Shown: positions 1-8,831, counted from the first letter of the stretch. The stretch: DNA of 42,936 bases from a bacterium (GCA_030648795.1 JAUSHC010000022.1:1-42936), one strand, 5' to 3'. Notes: generated by a model not told the origin, from the letters alone. Made by a program: numbers and translations.

Positions 1-933
1 TCGCTCGCGAACAATGATTACAGTAACGGCCGTGAGCCGACGTGGGGCGTGACGTTTTCAAAAGCGCAGGCGCAGTATCTTGGACTGGATTGGAAACAGG
101 CGTATCTCGCGATGTTTGATGATCTGGGCGTGCGCGCAGTGCGACTCTCCGCCTATTGGAATGAAATTGAACGCGAGCAGGGGAAATATGATTTTACTGC
201 TCTCGATTGGCAGGTCGCCGAAGCAACGAAACGTAATGTGCGCATTATTCTTGCGGTAGGGCGTCGTTTGCCTCGTTGGCCCGAGTGCCATGATCCGTCT
301 TGGCTGAAAAACGAAGAAGGAGATGTCGCTGAACAAAAATTGTCTGCTTTTATTACCGCAGTTGTTGAGCGATATAAAAAGAATACATTGATCGCGATGT
401 GGCAGGTGGAGAATGAATATTTCCTTTCGCTTTTCGGCGAGTGTCCGAAAGGCACGAAAGAATCATTTGCAAAAGAAGTTGCACTCGTACGCAGTCTTGA
501 TGCTCGTCAAATTCTCGTCACGGATTCCGGTGAACTTTCCACATGGCGGAAGCCCGCGCCGTTTGGCGATTATCTTGGCACGACCATGTATCGTGTAGTC
601 TGGAATAAGTCCATCGGTTACTGGCGATACACGTACATTTTTCCACCGGTATTTTATCGATGGAAAGCATTACTCGTTGGTAAATCCATTGACCATATGA
701 TCGGCGCGGAGTTACAAGCGGAGCCATGGGCGCCGGATGGGTTGCTTGCACTCGCACCCGGTGAGTATAAAAAGTCACTTGATGTAAAACAATTTTTTGC
801 CAACGTGGATTTTGCTCGACGCACGGGAATTTCTGAACAGTATTTGTGGGGCGTGGAGTATTGGTACTGGTTGAAAGAAACGCAGAACGATGCTATGCTG
901 TGGGATGCCGCACGCACATTGTTTAAGCGCTAA
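1..933 (+). CDS. Glycoside-hydrolase-like TIM-barrel protein (GH42/GH5-like), 5' truncated at the window edge
   Basis: Frame is open from base 1 (SLANNDYSNGREPTWGVTFSKAQAQYLGLDWKQ…); motifs LGVRAVRLSAYWNEIEREQGKYDFTALD, QVENEYF typical of beta-galactosidase/cellulase-like folds. Confidence 0.7.
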   Translation, partial: SLANNDYSNGREPTWGVTFSKAQAQYLGLDWKQAYLAMFDDLGVRAVRLSAYWNEIEREQGKYDFTALDWQVAEATKRNVRIILAVGRRLPRWPECHDPSWLKNEEGDVAEQKLSAFITAVVERYKKNTLIAMWQVENEYFLSLFGECPKGTKESFAKEVALVRSLDARQILVTDSGELSTWRKPAPFGDYLGTTMYRVVWNKSIGYWRYTYIFPPVFYRWKALLVGKSIDHMIGAELQAEPWAPDGLLALAPGEYKKSLDVKQFFANVDFARRTGISEQYLWGVEYWYWLKETQNDAMLWDAARTLFKR

Positions 934-946
934 AAATGGTTATTTT

Positions 947-1669
947 ATGAAAAAACTTCTTTTGTTTTCCATCGGGCTCATGCTCCCCGTTTTTGTTTTT
1001 GCCGCGGGCGCGGGGGGTGGGGGAACGGTTCCAGAAAAAAAGGTTGTATTGCCTCCGCTGCGTACGCATTTTTGTTATACGTTGCCTCTTTTAAAACAGC
1101 GTGTGGAGTGTCGTCTTGGACTTTCGCAGCAGGATCTTGTCGCCGAATACGCAAAACAATATTTGCCGGAGGAGTGTCGAGCAGTTCGTGCGAAAAAAGC
1201 ACAAGGAGACTGTGTCGCGCGATACAAGGATCTGCAATCGTGTTGGGAAAATCCGGTTGGCGATGAACGAACAGCGTGCGCGCGCGAGGTTATTGGACTT
1301 CCCGACGATCGTGCAGCTGAAAGAAAATCATGCGAAGTGAAAAAGGTGCGAAAGGATCGCCTCGCATGTCTTGCATCGCTTCAGCAAAAAGTTTACACCC
1401 TTGTAAAGTTTCGTTTCTATGATTTAAACGAACGTGTCGAGGATTTTCTGAAAGAGCATGACACGATTGACGGGCGCGCAGGTATCCAGTTCATTGTGGT
1501 ATCGGAACTCAATAAACAGAAATTCAATAACGCGCGAACGAAAGCGCAACGATTGCAAATTATAAAAAATGAGCGCGTAGCATGGAAGCAAGTGGTGAAA
1601 TCTCTTACCATGGATGATGCACGTGATTTTCTTGATGATGCGACAAAAGATCTATCAACGGTAGAATGA
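947..1669 (+). CDS. Exported Cys-rich hypothetical protein
   Basis: ATG at 947 in the frame of ORF 890..1669; N-terminus MKKLLLFSIGLMLPVFVFAAGAGGGG looks like a Sec signal peptide; 8 Cys in the mature part. Confidence 0.7.
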   Translation: MKKLLLFSIGLMLPVFVFAAGAGGGGTVPEKKVVLPPLRTHFCYTLPLLKQRVECRLGLSQQDLVAEYAKQYLPEECRAVRAKKAQGDCVARYKDLQSCWENPVGDERTACAREVIGLPDDRAAERKSCEVKKVRKDRLACLASLQQKVYTLVKFRFYDLNERVEDFLKEHDTIDGRAGIQFIVVSELNKQKFNNARTKAQRLQIIKNERVAWKQVVKSLTMDDARDFLDDATKDLSTVE

Positions 1670-2631
1670 ATGCAACGAGCATGAAGAAAATTGTTGTCAT
1701 CGGTGGCGGAACGGGTACTGCCGCCGTTTTGCGTGGATTGAAAGAATATCCCGTTGATTGTTGCGCAATTCTTACGACTGCAGACGACGGGGGATCGTCG
1801 GGAATTCTTCGGGTAGAGTACAACATGATTCCACCGGGAGATGCGCGGCAGTGTCTCGTGGCGCTCGCGGACTCTTCGAACGTTCTTGCATCGTATATGC
1901 ATGAGCGTTTCCACGACGGATCTTTTGCCGGTCATCCTATTGGTAATCTTCTGATTGCATCGGTATTTCAGAGGACGCACGATTTTGTGCAGTCGCTTTC
2001 TATCGTGGGGACAATGCTTAGTGTGCGCGGAAGAGTTCTTCCGGTAACTCTCCAGCCGACAATGTTGCACGCGTATTTGAAAGACGGACGTGTTCTTTCT
2101 GGTGAAGAACATATTACGACATCGAAAGAGATCGTAACATCGTTGCAACAGTTGCGCCTTACTCCCGCTTCGTCATTACTTCCGGAGGCGCGCGTGGCAA
2201 TAATGGAAGCAGATATGATTATTATTGGGTCGGGAAATTTTTTCTCGAGCATTATGCCATCGTTGTTGGTGTCTGACATGCCGGAGACATTACGCGCTTC
2301 AAAAGCGAAAAAAGTGTATATCGCGAACTGTATGACGCAGAACGGACATACCGATCATTTTACGCTCGATGATTTCTTGCAGCGTCTTTCTATGGTGCTT
2401 GGTAAAGATATTTTTGATCACATTATATATAATACAAGTCCTTTGCCATCTACAATGAAAAACATTGGTGACCCCATACATCCCACCGCGTCATTAGTGA
2501 AGGATTCGCGGATCATTGGGATGCCTCTTTTGGATCCTACACCGGTTGCACAACACGCAGCTGACAGAATTACTCGCAGTATATTCCGCCATGATTCTAA
2601 GAAAATTGCTGAAGTTATCATGGGGCTATGA
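1666..2631 (+). CDS. yvcK: YvcK/CofD-like (gluconeogenesis factor, UPF0052) protein
   Basis: MKKIVVIGGGTGTAAVLRGLKEYP…LTTADDGGSSGILR…PPGDARQCLVAL is the YvcK/CofD signature; ATGA overlap with upstream gene. Confidence 0.9.
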   Translation: MNATSMKKIVVIGGGTGTAAVLRGLKEYPVDCCAILTTADDGGSSGILRVEYNMIPPGDARQCLVALADSSNVLASYMHERFHDGSFAGHPIGNLLIASVFQRTHDFVQSLSIVGTMLSVRGRVLPVTLQPTMLHAYLKDGRVLSGEEHITTSKEIVTSLQQLRLTPASSLLPEARVAIMEADMIIIGSGNFFSSIMPSLLVSDMPETLRASKAKKVYIANCMTQNGHTDHFTLDDFLQRLSMVLGKDIFDHIIYNTSPLPSTMKNIGDPIHPTASLVKDSRIIGMPLLDPTPVAQHAADRITRSIFRHDSKKIAEVIMGL

Positions 2632-2641
2632 ATACCCCTAT

Positions 2642-2670
2642 TTGACATTATTTTCATTCTTATTTACAAT
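2642..2670 (+). promoter_or_regulatory. Sigma70-type promoter for the ribosomal protein operon
   Basis: TTGACA (2642-2647), 17-nt spacer, TACAAT (2665-2670), in the gap before infA. Confidence 0.75.
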
Positions 2671-2720
2671 ACATTGTAAGTGGAAAACTCATTTAGAAGA
2701 AGAAACCAAGAAAAATAAAA

Positions 2721-2753
2721 TTGCTACTCCAAAACGATTATCTGGGGTAGTAA
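2721..2753 (+). promoter_or_regulatory. Leader hairpin upstream of infA (possible attenuator)
   Basis: TTGCTACTCC…GGGGTAGTAA can form a ~10-bp stem with two G-U pairs and 13-nt loop, followed by T-rich attttcttttacc. Confidence 0.4.
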
Positions 2754-2777
2754 ATTTTCTTTTACCTTAGCAAAAAA

Positions 2778-3011
2778 GTGGACAATAAACAGTCAGTTGG
2801 AGGCAAGGATTTTCTTGATATGGACGGTGAGGTTACGGAGCTATTGCCCGCTACCTCATTTCGTGTTCGTCTTGTGAATGGGCATGTGATTCTGTGTCAT
2901 CTTGCAGGAAGAATGCGCATGAACAGAATTCGTTTACTTCTTGGGGATAAAGTAAAAGTGCAAATGACACCGTACGACCTGACGAAGGGTCGTATTATTT
3001 ATCGCTACTAA
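2778..3011 (+). CDS. infA: Translation initiation factor IF-1
   Basis: [62 protein letters not shown] matches IF-1; start codon (GTG) uncertain. Confidence 0.93.
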   Translation: MDNKQSVGGKDFLDMDGEVTELLPATSFRVRLVNGHVILCHLAGRMRMNRIRLLLGDKVKVQMTPYDLTKGRIIYRY

Positions 3012-3127
3012 TGAAAGTTCGATCATCCGTAAAACCGATTTGTAAAGAATGTAAGATTGCTCGACGAGGGCGATATCTTTTTGTGATTTGTAAGAAAAAC
3101 CCAAAGCATAAACAACGACAAGGATAA
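3011..3127 (+). CDS. rpmJ: 50S ribosomal protein L36 (below the ORF-track length cutoff)
   Basis: Translated by eye: [39 protein letters not shown]36 zinc-ribbon pattern between infA and rpsM. Confidence 0.95.
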   Translation: MKVRSSVKPICKECKIARRGRYLFVICKKNPKHKQRQG

Positions 3128-3133
3128 TATTAT

Positions 3134-3520
3134 ATGGCGCGCATTGCAGGAACCAATCTCCCCGTGAACAAGAAAATCGAATTTGCTCTTCGATATATTT
3201 ATGGTGTTGGACCGACGAATGCAAAAAGTATTCTTATTACTGCGGGTGTTGATGGCAATATTCGTGCGAAGGATTTGCAAGAGGATCAAATTCAGAAATT
3301 AAATGAGGCAGTACGAGGTCATCGTGTGGAAGGAGATCTTCGTCGCGACATTCTTTCTAATATCAAGCGACTGCGCGAGATTCATTCCTATCGAGGCATT
3401 CGGCATGAGCGTGGGCTTCCGGTACGTGGGCAACGGACGAAAACGAATTCGCGTACACGGAGAGGGAATGTTCGAAAGACCGTAGGGAGCGGAAGAAAAT
3501 CAGCGTCAGAGAAAACATAA
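3134..3520 (+). CDS. rpsM: 30S ribosomal protein S13
   Basis: MARIAGTNLPVNKKIEFALRYIYGVGPTNAKSIL…SYRGIRHERGLPVRGQRTKTNSRTRRG. Confidence 0.97.
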   Translation: MARIAGTNLPVNKKIEFALRYIYGVGPTNAKSILITAGVDGNIRAKDLQEDQIQKLNEAVRGHRVEGDLRRDILSNIKRLREIHSYRGIRHERGLPVRGQRTKTNSRTRRGNVRKTVGSGRKSASEKT

Positions 3521-3532
3521 TATTTTTTGCAT

Positions 3533-3979
3533 ATGGTTGACGAAATAGACAAAATAATGGGAACGGCTGAAACGCCAGCGACGGAAGATGAGAAATCCAA
3601 AGTTGCGCGTGGTCCTAAAAAAGAATATCGATCTGTGCCGCAGGGACGTGCGTACATACAAGCAAGCTACAATAATACCATTGTAACTTTTACTGATACA
3701 CAGGGAAATGTGCTTGCGTGGTCTTCAGCAGGAAAATGCGGTTTTAAAGGACCGAAGAAGTCTACCGCATATGCCGCGGGTATTGTCGTTCGTGATGCGG
3801 CGCAACGCATTCGTCCCTATGGATTGCAAGAAGTGGAAGTAAGTATTAAAGGTATTGGTTCTGGTCGAGAAGCTGCAGTACGCGCATTAAACACACAGGG
3901 TCTGGTTGTCATTTCCATTCAAGATATGACGCCGATTCCGCATAATGGATGTCGGCCGCCGAAAGTGCGAAGAGTATAA
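3533..3979 (+). CDS. rpsK: 30S ribosomal protein S11
   Basis: GRAYIQASYNNTIVTFTDTQGNVLAWSSAGKCGFKGPKKSTAYAA…PHNGCRPPKVRRV; ATG at 3533 preferred to TTG at 3527. Confidence 0.97.
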   Translation: MVDEIDKIMGTAETPATEDEKSKVARGPKKEYRSVPQGRAYIQASYNNTIVTFTDTQGNVLAWSSAGKCGFKGPKKSTAYAAGIVVRDAAQRIRPYGLQEVEVSIKGIGSGREAAVRALNTQGLVVISIQDMTPIPHNGCRPPKVRRV

Positions 3980-3993
3980 TTTGAAATCATCGT

Positions 3994-4572
3994 ATGGCTC
4001 GAAAACTTGGTCCAAAACATAAACTCTGTCGTCGCGTTGGTGAAAAACTTTGCTCTACAGTAAAGTGTCCTGTGACGCGTCGCAATTATCCGCCAGGTGT
4101 GCATGGACCGAAGGGTGGACAAAAGCGTACGGAATACGGTACGCAACTTTTGGAGAAACAGAAGGCAAAATATATTTATGGCATTTTAGAGCGTCAATTT
4201 AAGCGGTATTACACAAACGCCGTACGAAAGACGGGTGATACGAGCGTGTATTTAGCGCAGTACCTTGAACGCCGATTGGATAATGTTGTGTATCGTCTTG
4301 GTCTTACAAAAACGCGTAACGCAGCACGTCAAGCGATTGTGCATGGACATGTATTGGTGAATGATCATCGCCTTGATCGTCCTTCATATGCAGTAACGAC
4401 CGATGATATAATCCGTTTCGTAAATTTGAAAGAAGTTGAAAAACGCGAAGTCCCTGCGTGGTTATCACTTGATAAAGAAGGTCAGTTTGGGAAGGTGGTC
4501 GGTGCACCAACGGTCGAAAAACTCCCTGAACGTTTAAATATGCGTCTTATTATTGAGTTATATTCTCGATAA
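3994..4572 (+). CDS. rpsD: 30S ribosomal protein S4
   Basis: ARKLGPKHKLCRRVGEKLC…YLERRLDNVVYRLGLTKTRNAARQAIVHGHVLVN; Cys-containing N-terminus. Confidence 0.97.
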   Translation: MARKLGPKHKLCRRVGEKLCSTVKCPVTRRNYPPGVHGPKGGQKRTEYGTQLLEKQKAKYIYGILERQFKRYYTNAVRKTGDTSVYLAQYLERRLDNVVYRLGLTKTRNAARQAIVHGHVLVNDHRLDRPSYAVTTDDIIRFVNLKEVEKREVPAWLSLDKEGQFGKVVGAPTVEKLPERLNMRLIIELYSR

Positions 4573-4587
4573 TTTTTTATATTTTTT

Positions 4588-5409
4588 ATGCCTCAATTGC
4601 ATCTTCCAACAAAAATTTTTTTTGAAGCCGGGAAGAAACCGACGGAAGGACAGTTGATTGTTGAGCCGTGTGAAGCAGGTTTTGGAACGACGCTTGGAAA
4701 CGCACTGCGTCGCGTGTTATTGTCATCCCTTCCGGGCGCCGCAGTGACCGACGCGAAGATTAAAGGCGCTTCGCATGAATTTTCAACATTGCCGGGAGTA
4801 AAGGAAGATGTCGTGGAAATTCTTTTGAATTTAAAGCAGCTTCGTTTGAAGGTTTTTTCCGATGAGCCGGTGCGTCTTATGTTGAAGGTGAGTGGAGAGA
4901 AAAATGTAACTGCGGGAGATATTGAAAAAGATGCGCAAGTGGAAATTGCGAATCCAAAATTACACTTGGCGACGCTTACGGATAAGGACGCAGCATTTGA
5001 GATGGAACTTATTGTAGGACGGGGACGCGGGTACGATGCGATTGAATCTCGAGAAAATCGAGTATCCGAAATCGGGCTTCTCGCGGTTGATGCGCTTTAT
5101 ACACCGATTCGCAATGTCGGTTTCCGTGTGGACCATGTTCGTGTGGGACAAATGACGAACTACGATCGTTTAACGCTTACTGTTGAAACGGACGGGACGA
5201 TTTCCGGGCAAGAAGCGGTTGAACAATCAGCGAAAATTTTGATTGATCATTTTTCGTTGCTTACTTCACTCGCGAACGCTCCTTTGGATATACAAAAAGA
5301 ATCTGAACCCGTTCTTGTTTCTGGAGTAGCGGAAGTAATAGAAGAAAAGACTGAAGTGGAAAATGACGAACAGAAGAAAGAAAAGAAAAAGAAGGAAGAA
5401 GTAGAGTAA
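4588..5409 (+). CDS. rpoA: RNA polymerase alpha subunit, apparently lacking the C-terminal domain
   Basis: EPCEAGFGTTLGNALRRVLLSSLPGAAVTDAKIKG…VGQMTNYDRLTLTVETDGTISGQEAVEQSAKIL; ends in a charged tail EEKTEVENDEQKKEKKKKEEVE at 273 aa. Confidence 0.95.
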   Translation: MPQLHLPTKIFFEAGKKPTEGQLIVEPCEAGFGTTLGNALRRVLLSSLPGAAVTDAKIKGASHEFSTLPGVKEDVVEILLNLKQLRLKVFSDEPVRLMLKVSGEKNVTAGDIEKDAQVEIANPKLHLATLTDKDAAFEMELIVGRGRGYDAIESRENRVSEIGLLAVDALYTPIRNVGFRVDHVRVGQMTNYDRLTLTVETDGTISGQEAVEQSAKILIDHFSLLTSLANAPLDIQKESEPVLVSGVAEVIEEKTEVENDEQKKEKKKKEEVE

Positions 5410-5417
5410 TAATTTTT

Positions 5418-5768
5418 ATGCGACATCAAAAGAAAAAAGTTACCCTTGATAGAAAAGTAGGTCCGCGCAAAGCGCTTCTTCGAAACCTTGCGACGAGTGT
5501 TGTGCTGTATGAAAAAGTGAAGACGACTCGCGCGAAAGCAAAGGCGGTGCAGCCGATTGTTGAGCGTTGCGTGACACTCGCGAAAACGCAGACACTCACC
5601 GCACGGCGTCGGTTATTGACGATGCTCGCGCATCCGAATGCCGTACGAAAAATGTTTGAAGTTTTCGGTCCTCGTTATACAAGCCGCAATGGAGGGTATA
5701 CGCGGATTATAAAAATCGGACGACGCGTCGGAGATGCGGCAGAAATTGTTCAAATAGAATTTGTATGA
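5418..5768 (+). CDS. rplQ: 50S ribosomal protein L17
   Basis: MRHQKKKVTLDRKVGPRKALLRNLATSVVLYEKVKTTRAKAKAVQPIVERCVTLAK. Confidence 0.96.
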   Translation: MRHQKKKVTLDRKVGPRKALLRNLATSVVLYEKVKTTRAKAKAVQPIVERCVTLAKTQTLTARRRLLTMLAHPNAVRKMFEVFGPRYTSRNGGYTRIIKIGRRVGDAAEIVQIEFV

Positions 5769-6112
5769 CCAAAAAATATACCATTGACGCAACAGGGAAG
5801 ATTATCGGACGACTTGCGAGCGACGTCGCAATGTTGCTTATGGGAAAACGTGATCCCGCGTATCGTCCAAACGTTGTTTCTGACGTATTGGTGCAGGTAA
5901 CAAATCTTTCAAAGGCGCGTGTGACGGGAACAAAAACAACGACAAAATTATACTGGCGTTTTAGCGGATATCCGGGTGGGTTGAAAAATAAGACGTTGGG
6001 AAGTTTTTGGGAGAAAGATCCTGTCGGTTTTTTTGAGCATGTCGTTGGCGGGATGTTGCCAAAAAATCGACTTCGCTCTACAATGTTGAAACGACTTACT
6101 ATAACCGCATGA
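5765..6112 (+). CDS. rplM: 50S ribosomal protein L13
   Basis: YTIDATGKIIGRLASDVAMLLMGKRDPAYRPNVVSDVLVQVTNLSKARVTGTK; ATGA overlap with rplQ. Confidence 0.95.
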   Translation: MTKKYTIDATGKIIGRLASDVAMLLMGKRDPAYRPNVVSDVLVQVTNLSKARVTGTKTTTKLYWRFSGYPGGLKNKTLGSFWEKDPVGFFEHVVGGMLPKNRLRSTMLKRLTITA

Positions 6113-6507
6113 CAACACGTAAATACCATCGCGCCGTTGGCGGAAGAAAAAATGCAAGCGCGCAGGTGCATATTTTTCCAAATGGAAAAGGAGATATTAC
6201 GGTAAACGGGAAACCGTTAGCGAAATATTTTCCGTATTTTGAATTTCAGCAGATTGTTATATCGCCGTTGGAACAAGTCGGTCAGCTTGATAAGGTTGAT
6301 GTTTCTGTGAAGGTTGCGGGTGGAGGGACGCGCGGGCAAGCGGAGGCAACGCGTCACGGGATTGCGCTTGCACTCACCGCACTTAATGAAAATTTCAGAC
6401 GCGCATTGCGCAAGATCGGATACATGACGCGTGATCCTCGAAAGAAAGAACGGAAGAAGCCGGGGTTGAAGCGCGCGCGTCGAGCGCCGCAGTGGCAGAA
6501 GCGGTAG
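6109..6507 (+). CDS. rpsI: 30S ribosomal protein S9
   Basis: GGRKNASAQVHIFPNGKGDITVNGKPLAKYF…KVAGGGTRGQAEATRHGIALAL…KKPGLKRARRAPQWQKR. Confidence 0.97.
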   Translation: MTTRKYHRAVGGRKNASAQVHIFPNGKGDITVNGKPLAKYFPYFEFQQIVISPLEQVGQLDKVDVSVKVAGGGTRGQAEATRHGIALALTALNENFRRALRKIGYMTRDPRKKERKKPGLKRARRAPQWQKR

Positions 6508-6524
6508 AGAAACTTTTGGAAAAT

Positions 6525-6552
6525 GGCCTCGTTCTCACGAGGTCGTTTTTTT
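6525..6552 (+). terminator. Intrinsic terminator of the ribosomal operon
   Basis: cctcgt-tctc-acgagg hairpin followed by tcgttttttt just after the rpsI stop. Confidence 0.85.
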
Positions 6553-6609
6553 GTAACTGGCTTGAAATTTTGAAGTTGCCACGACGAACAAAATTTCACA
6601 AGCAGTTAC
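6553..6609. repeat. Imperfect inverted repeat directly after the rpsI terminator
   Basis: gtaactggcttgaaattttg (6553-6572) versus caaaatttcacaagcagttac (6589-6609), near-perfect reverse complements. Confidence 0.6.
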
Positions 6610-6611
6610 AA

Positions 6612-6768
6612 TCCGCCGAGTTGTGCGCCTGCTGGCACCGAACCCAGCCCTCTAAGCCCATGGTTTATGATTAGTGTGATGATATTACTTTTATTCTTGA
6701 AATATGCTCGATGCGTTGAAGTAGAGCATAGAGGGCTGGGGGAGGTATGCGTCCGGCTGAGAGGCGGA
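6612..6768. other. Candidate structured intergenic element (possible ncRNA; strand unknown)
   Basis: Nested pairings: tccgcc/ggcgga (6612-6617/6763-6768), cccagccctct/agagggctggg (6643-6653/6730-6740), tatgctc/gagcata (6703-6709/6724-6730). Confidence 0.35.
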
Positions 6769-6805
6769 GATTTTCAATTGTCTAGTTTTATGAAATAATA
6801 CACCC

Positions 6806-8542
6806 ATGTATTCATCACTCGAATTTATAAAGGATATCGCGCGTTTTGTCCGTCCGTATCGGTGGCGGTTTTTATTTGCGTCATTGGTGCGCTTGAGCGC
6901 AGATATTGTTTATCTCTATGCTGCCTATGCGCTTTCCCATTTGATTACTGCTCTCGGAGAATACACAACAGGAAAATTACTTGACCCCGTGTGGTTTTTC
7001 TTTATGGGATGGTCGATTGTGCAACTCTATCGATCGACTGCCGTACAGATTGCGAAATATGTTTGCTATCAATTGGCGGAGCGCGTGCAATTAGACAGTC
7101 AGCTTGCGGCGTTTAACCATTTGCAACTTCTTGATATTGCATGGCATGAAAAGGAAAATGCCGGTAATAAAATGAAGCGTGTGCAAAGCGGTGGCGAAGG
7201 ATTGGATCGTCTTTTGCGTATTTGGATCGATAATTTTATCGAGATCAGCGTTAATTTTCTCGGCATGATCGTGGTTATCGCGTTTATCAATACGACCGTC
7301 GCGCTGCTCATGTTCATTTTTCTCGTCACGTATCTTTGCATCAGCCTTCCTTTAGCGCGCCGGTCTTCCGATGCCGCACGTGTCGTGAATCAACACGAGG
7401 AGGATTTTAGTGGCTTGGGGTTTGAGATCATGAATAACATTCGCACGGTCAAAGTGATGGGGATGTTTGACGCGCTCTTTGCTCGTCTGGACGCAATCAG
7501 CAAGAAAATGTATGCGGCGATCGTGTATCGTATTTATCGCTATCGCATTAAATCATGGGCGCAAGCGATGTGGTCGCATGGGTTCCGTATTGTGACGATG
7601 CTTTTTATTATTTATGGTATTGTGCATGGCCGTTATGAGGTGAGTTTTTTTATCCTCTTTAATTTTTATTTTAACAGTCTCCGCGCATCGGTTGATGAGT
7701 TGTCGGATGTCGCGCAAGATATTACCATTGCACGGTATAATATTTTTCGATTGAAAGAAATACTGGATGAAAAATTGGGGATTGATGATGATACGAATAA
7801 AGTCGGTTTTCCTTCTGATTGGAAAAAAATTTCTCTGCAAAACGTATCATTCAGCTATGGCAACAATCCCGTTCTGCGCAACATATCGTTTGATATTAAG
7901 CGGGGAGAGAAGATTGGCATTGTCGGTCTTTCCGGTGTTGGGAAGTCCACGCTTTTTAAGTTGCTTTTTAAGGAGTATGAGAACTTTACGGGTGATATTC
8001 TTTTTGATACTATCTCCATTCGAAAAATAAAAAAGAGTTCTTATTTCAAGAAAGTTGCAGTAGTGTTGCAAGACACCGAGGTGTTTAATTTTTCATTGCG
8101 AGATAACATTACCATTGCGAGCGTAAAGCGCAGCGAGGAACGACTCGCGCAAGCGCTTGAAGTTGCTCATGTAAATGATTTTATGCAGAAATTGCCGCAA
8201 GGCATTGATACGCTTATCGGTGAAAAAGGCATAAAGCTTTCCGGCGGGGAGAAGCAACGATTGGGTATCGCGCGAGCGATTTTTAAACAGCCGGATATTC
8301 TTTTTCTTGATGAAGCAACATCGCATCTTGACGTCGAATCCGAAGAAAAAATTCAGGACTCACTGCACCAATTTTTTAAGGATGTAACTGCAATTGTGAT
8401 CGCGCATCGCTTAACGACGATTAAAGAAATGGATCGGATTTTGCTTATCGAAGACGGTGAGCTCCGTGAGTCGGGAAGTTTTAAAACACTGCATCGCAAA
8501 CGCGGCAGATTCTATGAACTTTGGGAGAAGCAGAAGTTGTAA
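6806..8542 (+). CDS. ABC transporter, fused permease-ATPase (exporter type)
   Basis: N-terminal TM region; Walker A GLSGVGKST, signature LSGGEKQR, Walker B ILFLDEATSHLD, H-loop AHRLTT. Confidence 0.93.
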   Translation: MYSSLEFIKDIARFVRPYRWRFLFASLVRLSADIVYLYAAYALSHLITALGEYTTGKLLDPVWFFFMGWSIVQLYRSTAVQIAKYVCYQLAERVQLDSQLAAFNHLQLLDIAWHEKENAGNKMKRVQSGGEGLDRLLRIWIDNFIEISVNFLGMIVVIAFINTTVALLMFIFLVTYLCISLPLARRSSDAARVVNQHEEDFSGLGFEIMNNIRTVKVMGMFDALFARLDAISKKMYAAIVYRIYRYRIKSWAQAMWSHGFRIVTMLFIIYGIVHGRYEVSFFILFNFYFNSLRASVDELSDVAQDITIARYNIFRLKEILDEKLGIDDDTNKVGFPSDWKKISLQNVSFSYGNNPVLRNISFDIKRGEKIGIVGLSGVGKSTLFKLLFKEYENFTGDILFDTISIRKIKKSSYFKKVAVVLQDTEVFNFSLRDNITIASVKRSEERLAQALEVAHVNDFMQKLPQGIDTLIGEKGIKLSGGEKQRLGIARAIFKQPDILFLDEATSHLDVESEEKIQDSLHQFFKDVTAIVIAHRLTTIKEMDRILLIEDGELRESGSFKTLHRKRGRFYELWEKQKL

Positions 8543-8548
8543 AGAGAT

Positions 8549-8579
8549 AACACTCGGTGTTGCATCAACACCGAGTGTT
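8549..8579. repeat. Perfect 14-bp stem hairpin element (no T-tract)
   Basis: aacactcggtgttg-cat-caacaccgagtgtt between the ABC gene and the ywbE-like gene. Confidence 0.85.
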
Positions 8580-8590
8580 GAAAACGTGAT

Positions 8591-8809
8591 ATGAGGGAAG
8601 CGCTATACGACAATCCGGAACCACCAACACGAAGCGAAATAAAAAAAGGTTCGGCAGTATGGATTATTGAGAAAGAAAACTACGGCACGCAAGATTACAC
8701 GCAGGGGATTGTTGCTGATATTCTTTCACCCCGTGATTATCATCCGCGCGGCATTAAAGTGCGCCTCACCGACGGTACCGTCGGCCGTGTGCAATGGTTT
8801 GTGGAGTAA
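8591..8809 (+). CDS. ywbE: YwbE-like (DUF2196) small protein
   Basis: IKKGSAVWIIEKENYGTQDYTQGIVADILSPRDYHPRGIKVRLTDGTVGRVQ matches the YwbE family pattern. Confidence 0.75.
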   Translation: MREALYDNPEPPTRSEIKKGSAVWIIEKENYGTQDYTQGIVADILSPRDYHPRGIKVRLTDGTVGRVQWFVE

Positions 8810-8831
8810 ATAGCCGAAAGGCTATTTTTTT
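8808..8831 (+). terminator. Intrinsic terminator after the ywbE-like gene
   Basis: aaatagcc-gaaa-ggctattttttt. Confidence 0.85.

Noticed and set aside
1417-2148. 243-aa minus-strand ORF (and mirror 40789..41520)
   Set aside because: Antisense to the convincing yvcK-like and exported-protein genes; composition (Arg/Ser/Thr/Cys-rich) and lack of motifs indicate a shadow ORF.
6492-6674. 60-aa ORF downstream of rpsI
   Set aside because: Starts inside rpsI and runs through the terminator and inverted repeat; not credible as a gene.
6612-6768. SRP RNA, RNase P RNA, tmRNA or tRNA
   Set aside because: None of the conserved signature sequences recognised on either strand.
8549-8579. Hairpin as intrinsic terminator of the ABC gene
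   Set aside because: No T-tract follows on either strand; kept as a repeat/hairpin only.
8769-8784. 16-bp palindrome ccgacggtaccgtcgg as an operator
   Set aside because: Lies inside the ywbE-like coding sequence over conserved residues (TDGTVG); likely codon coincidence.
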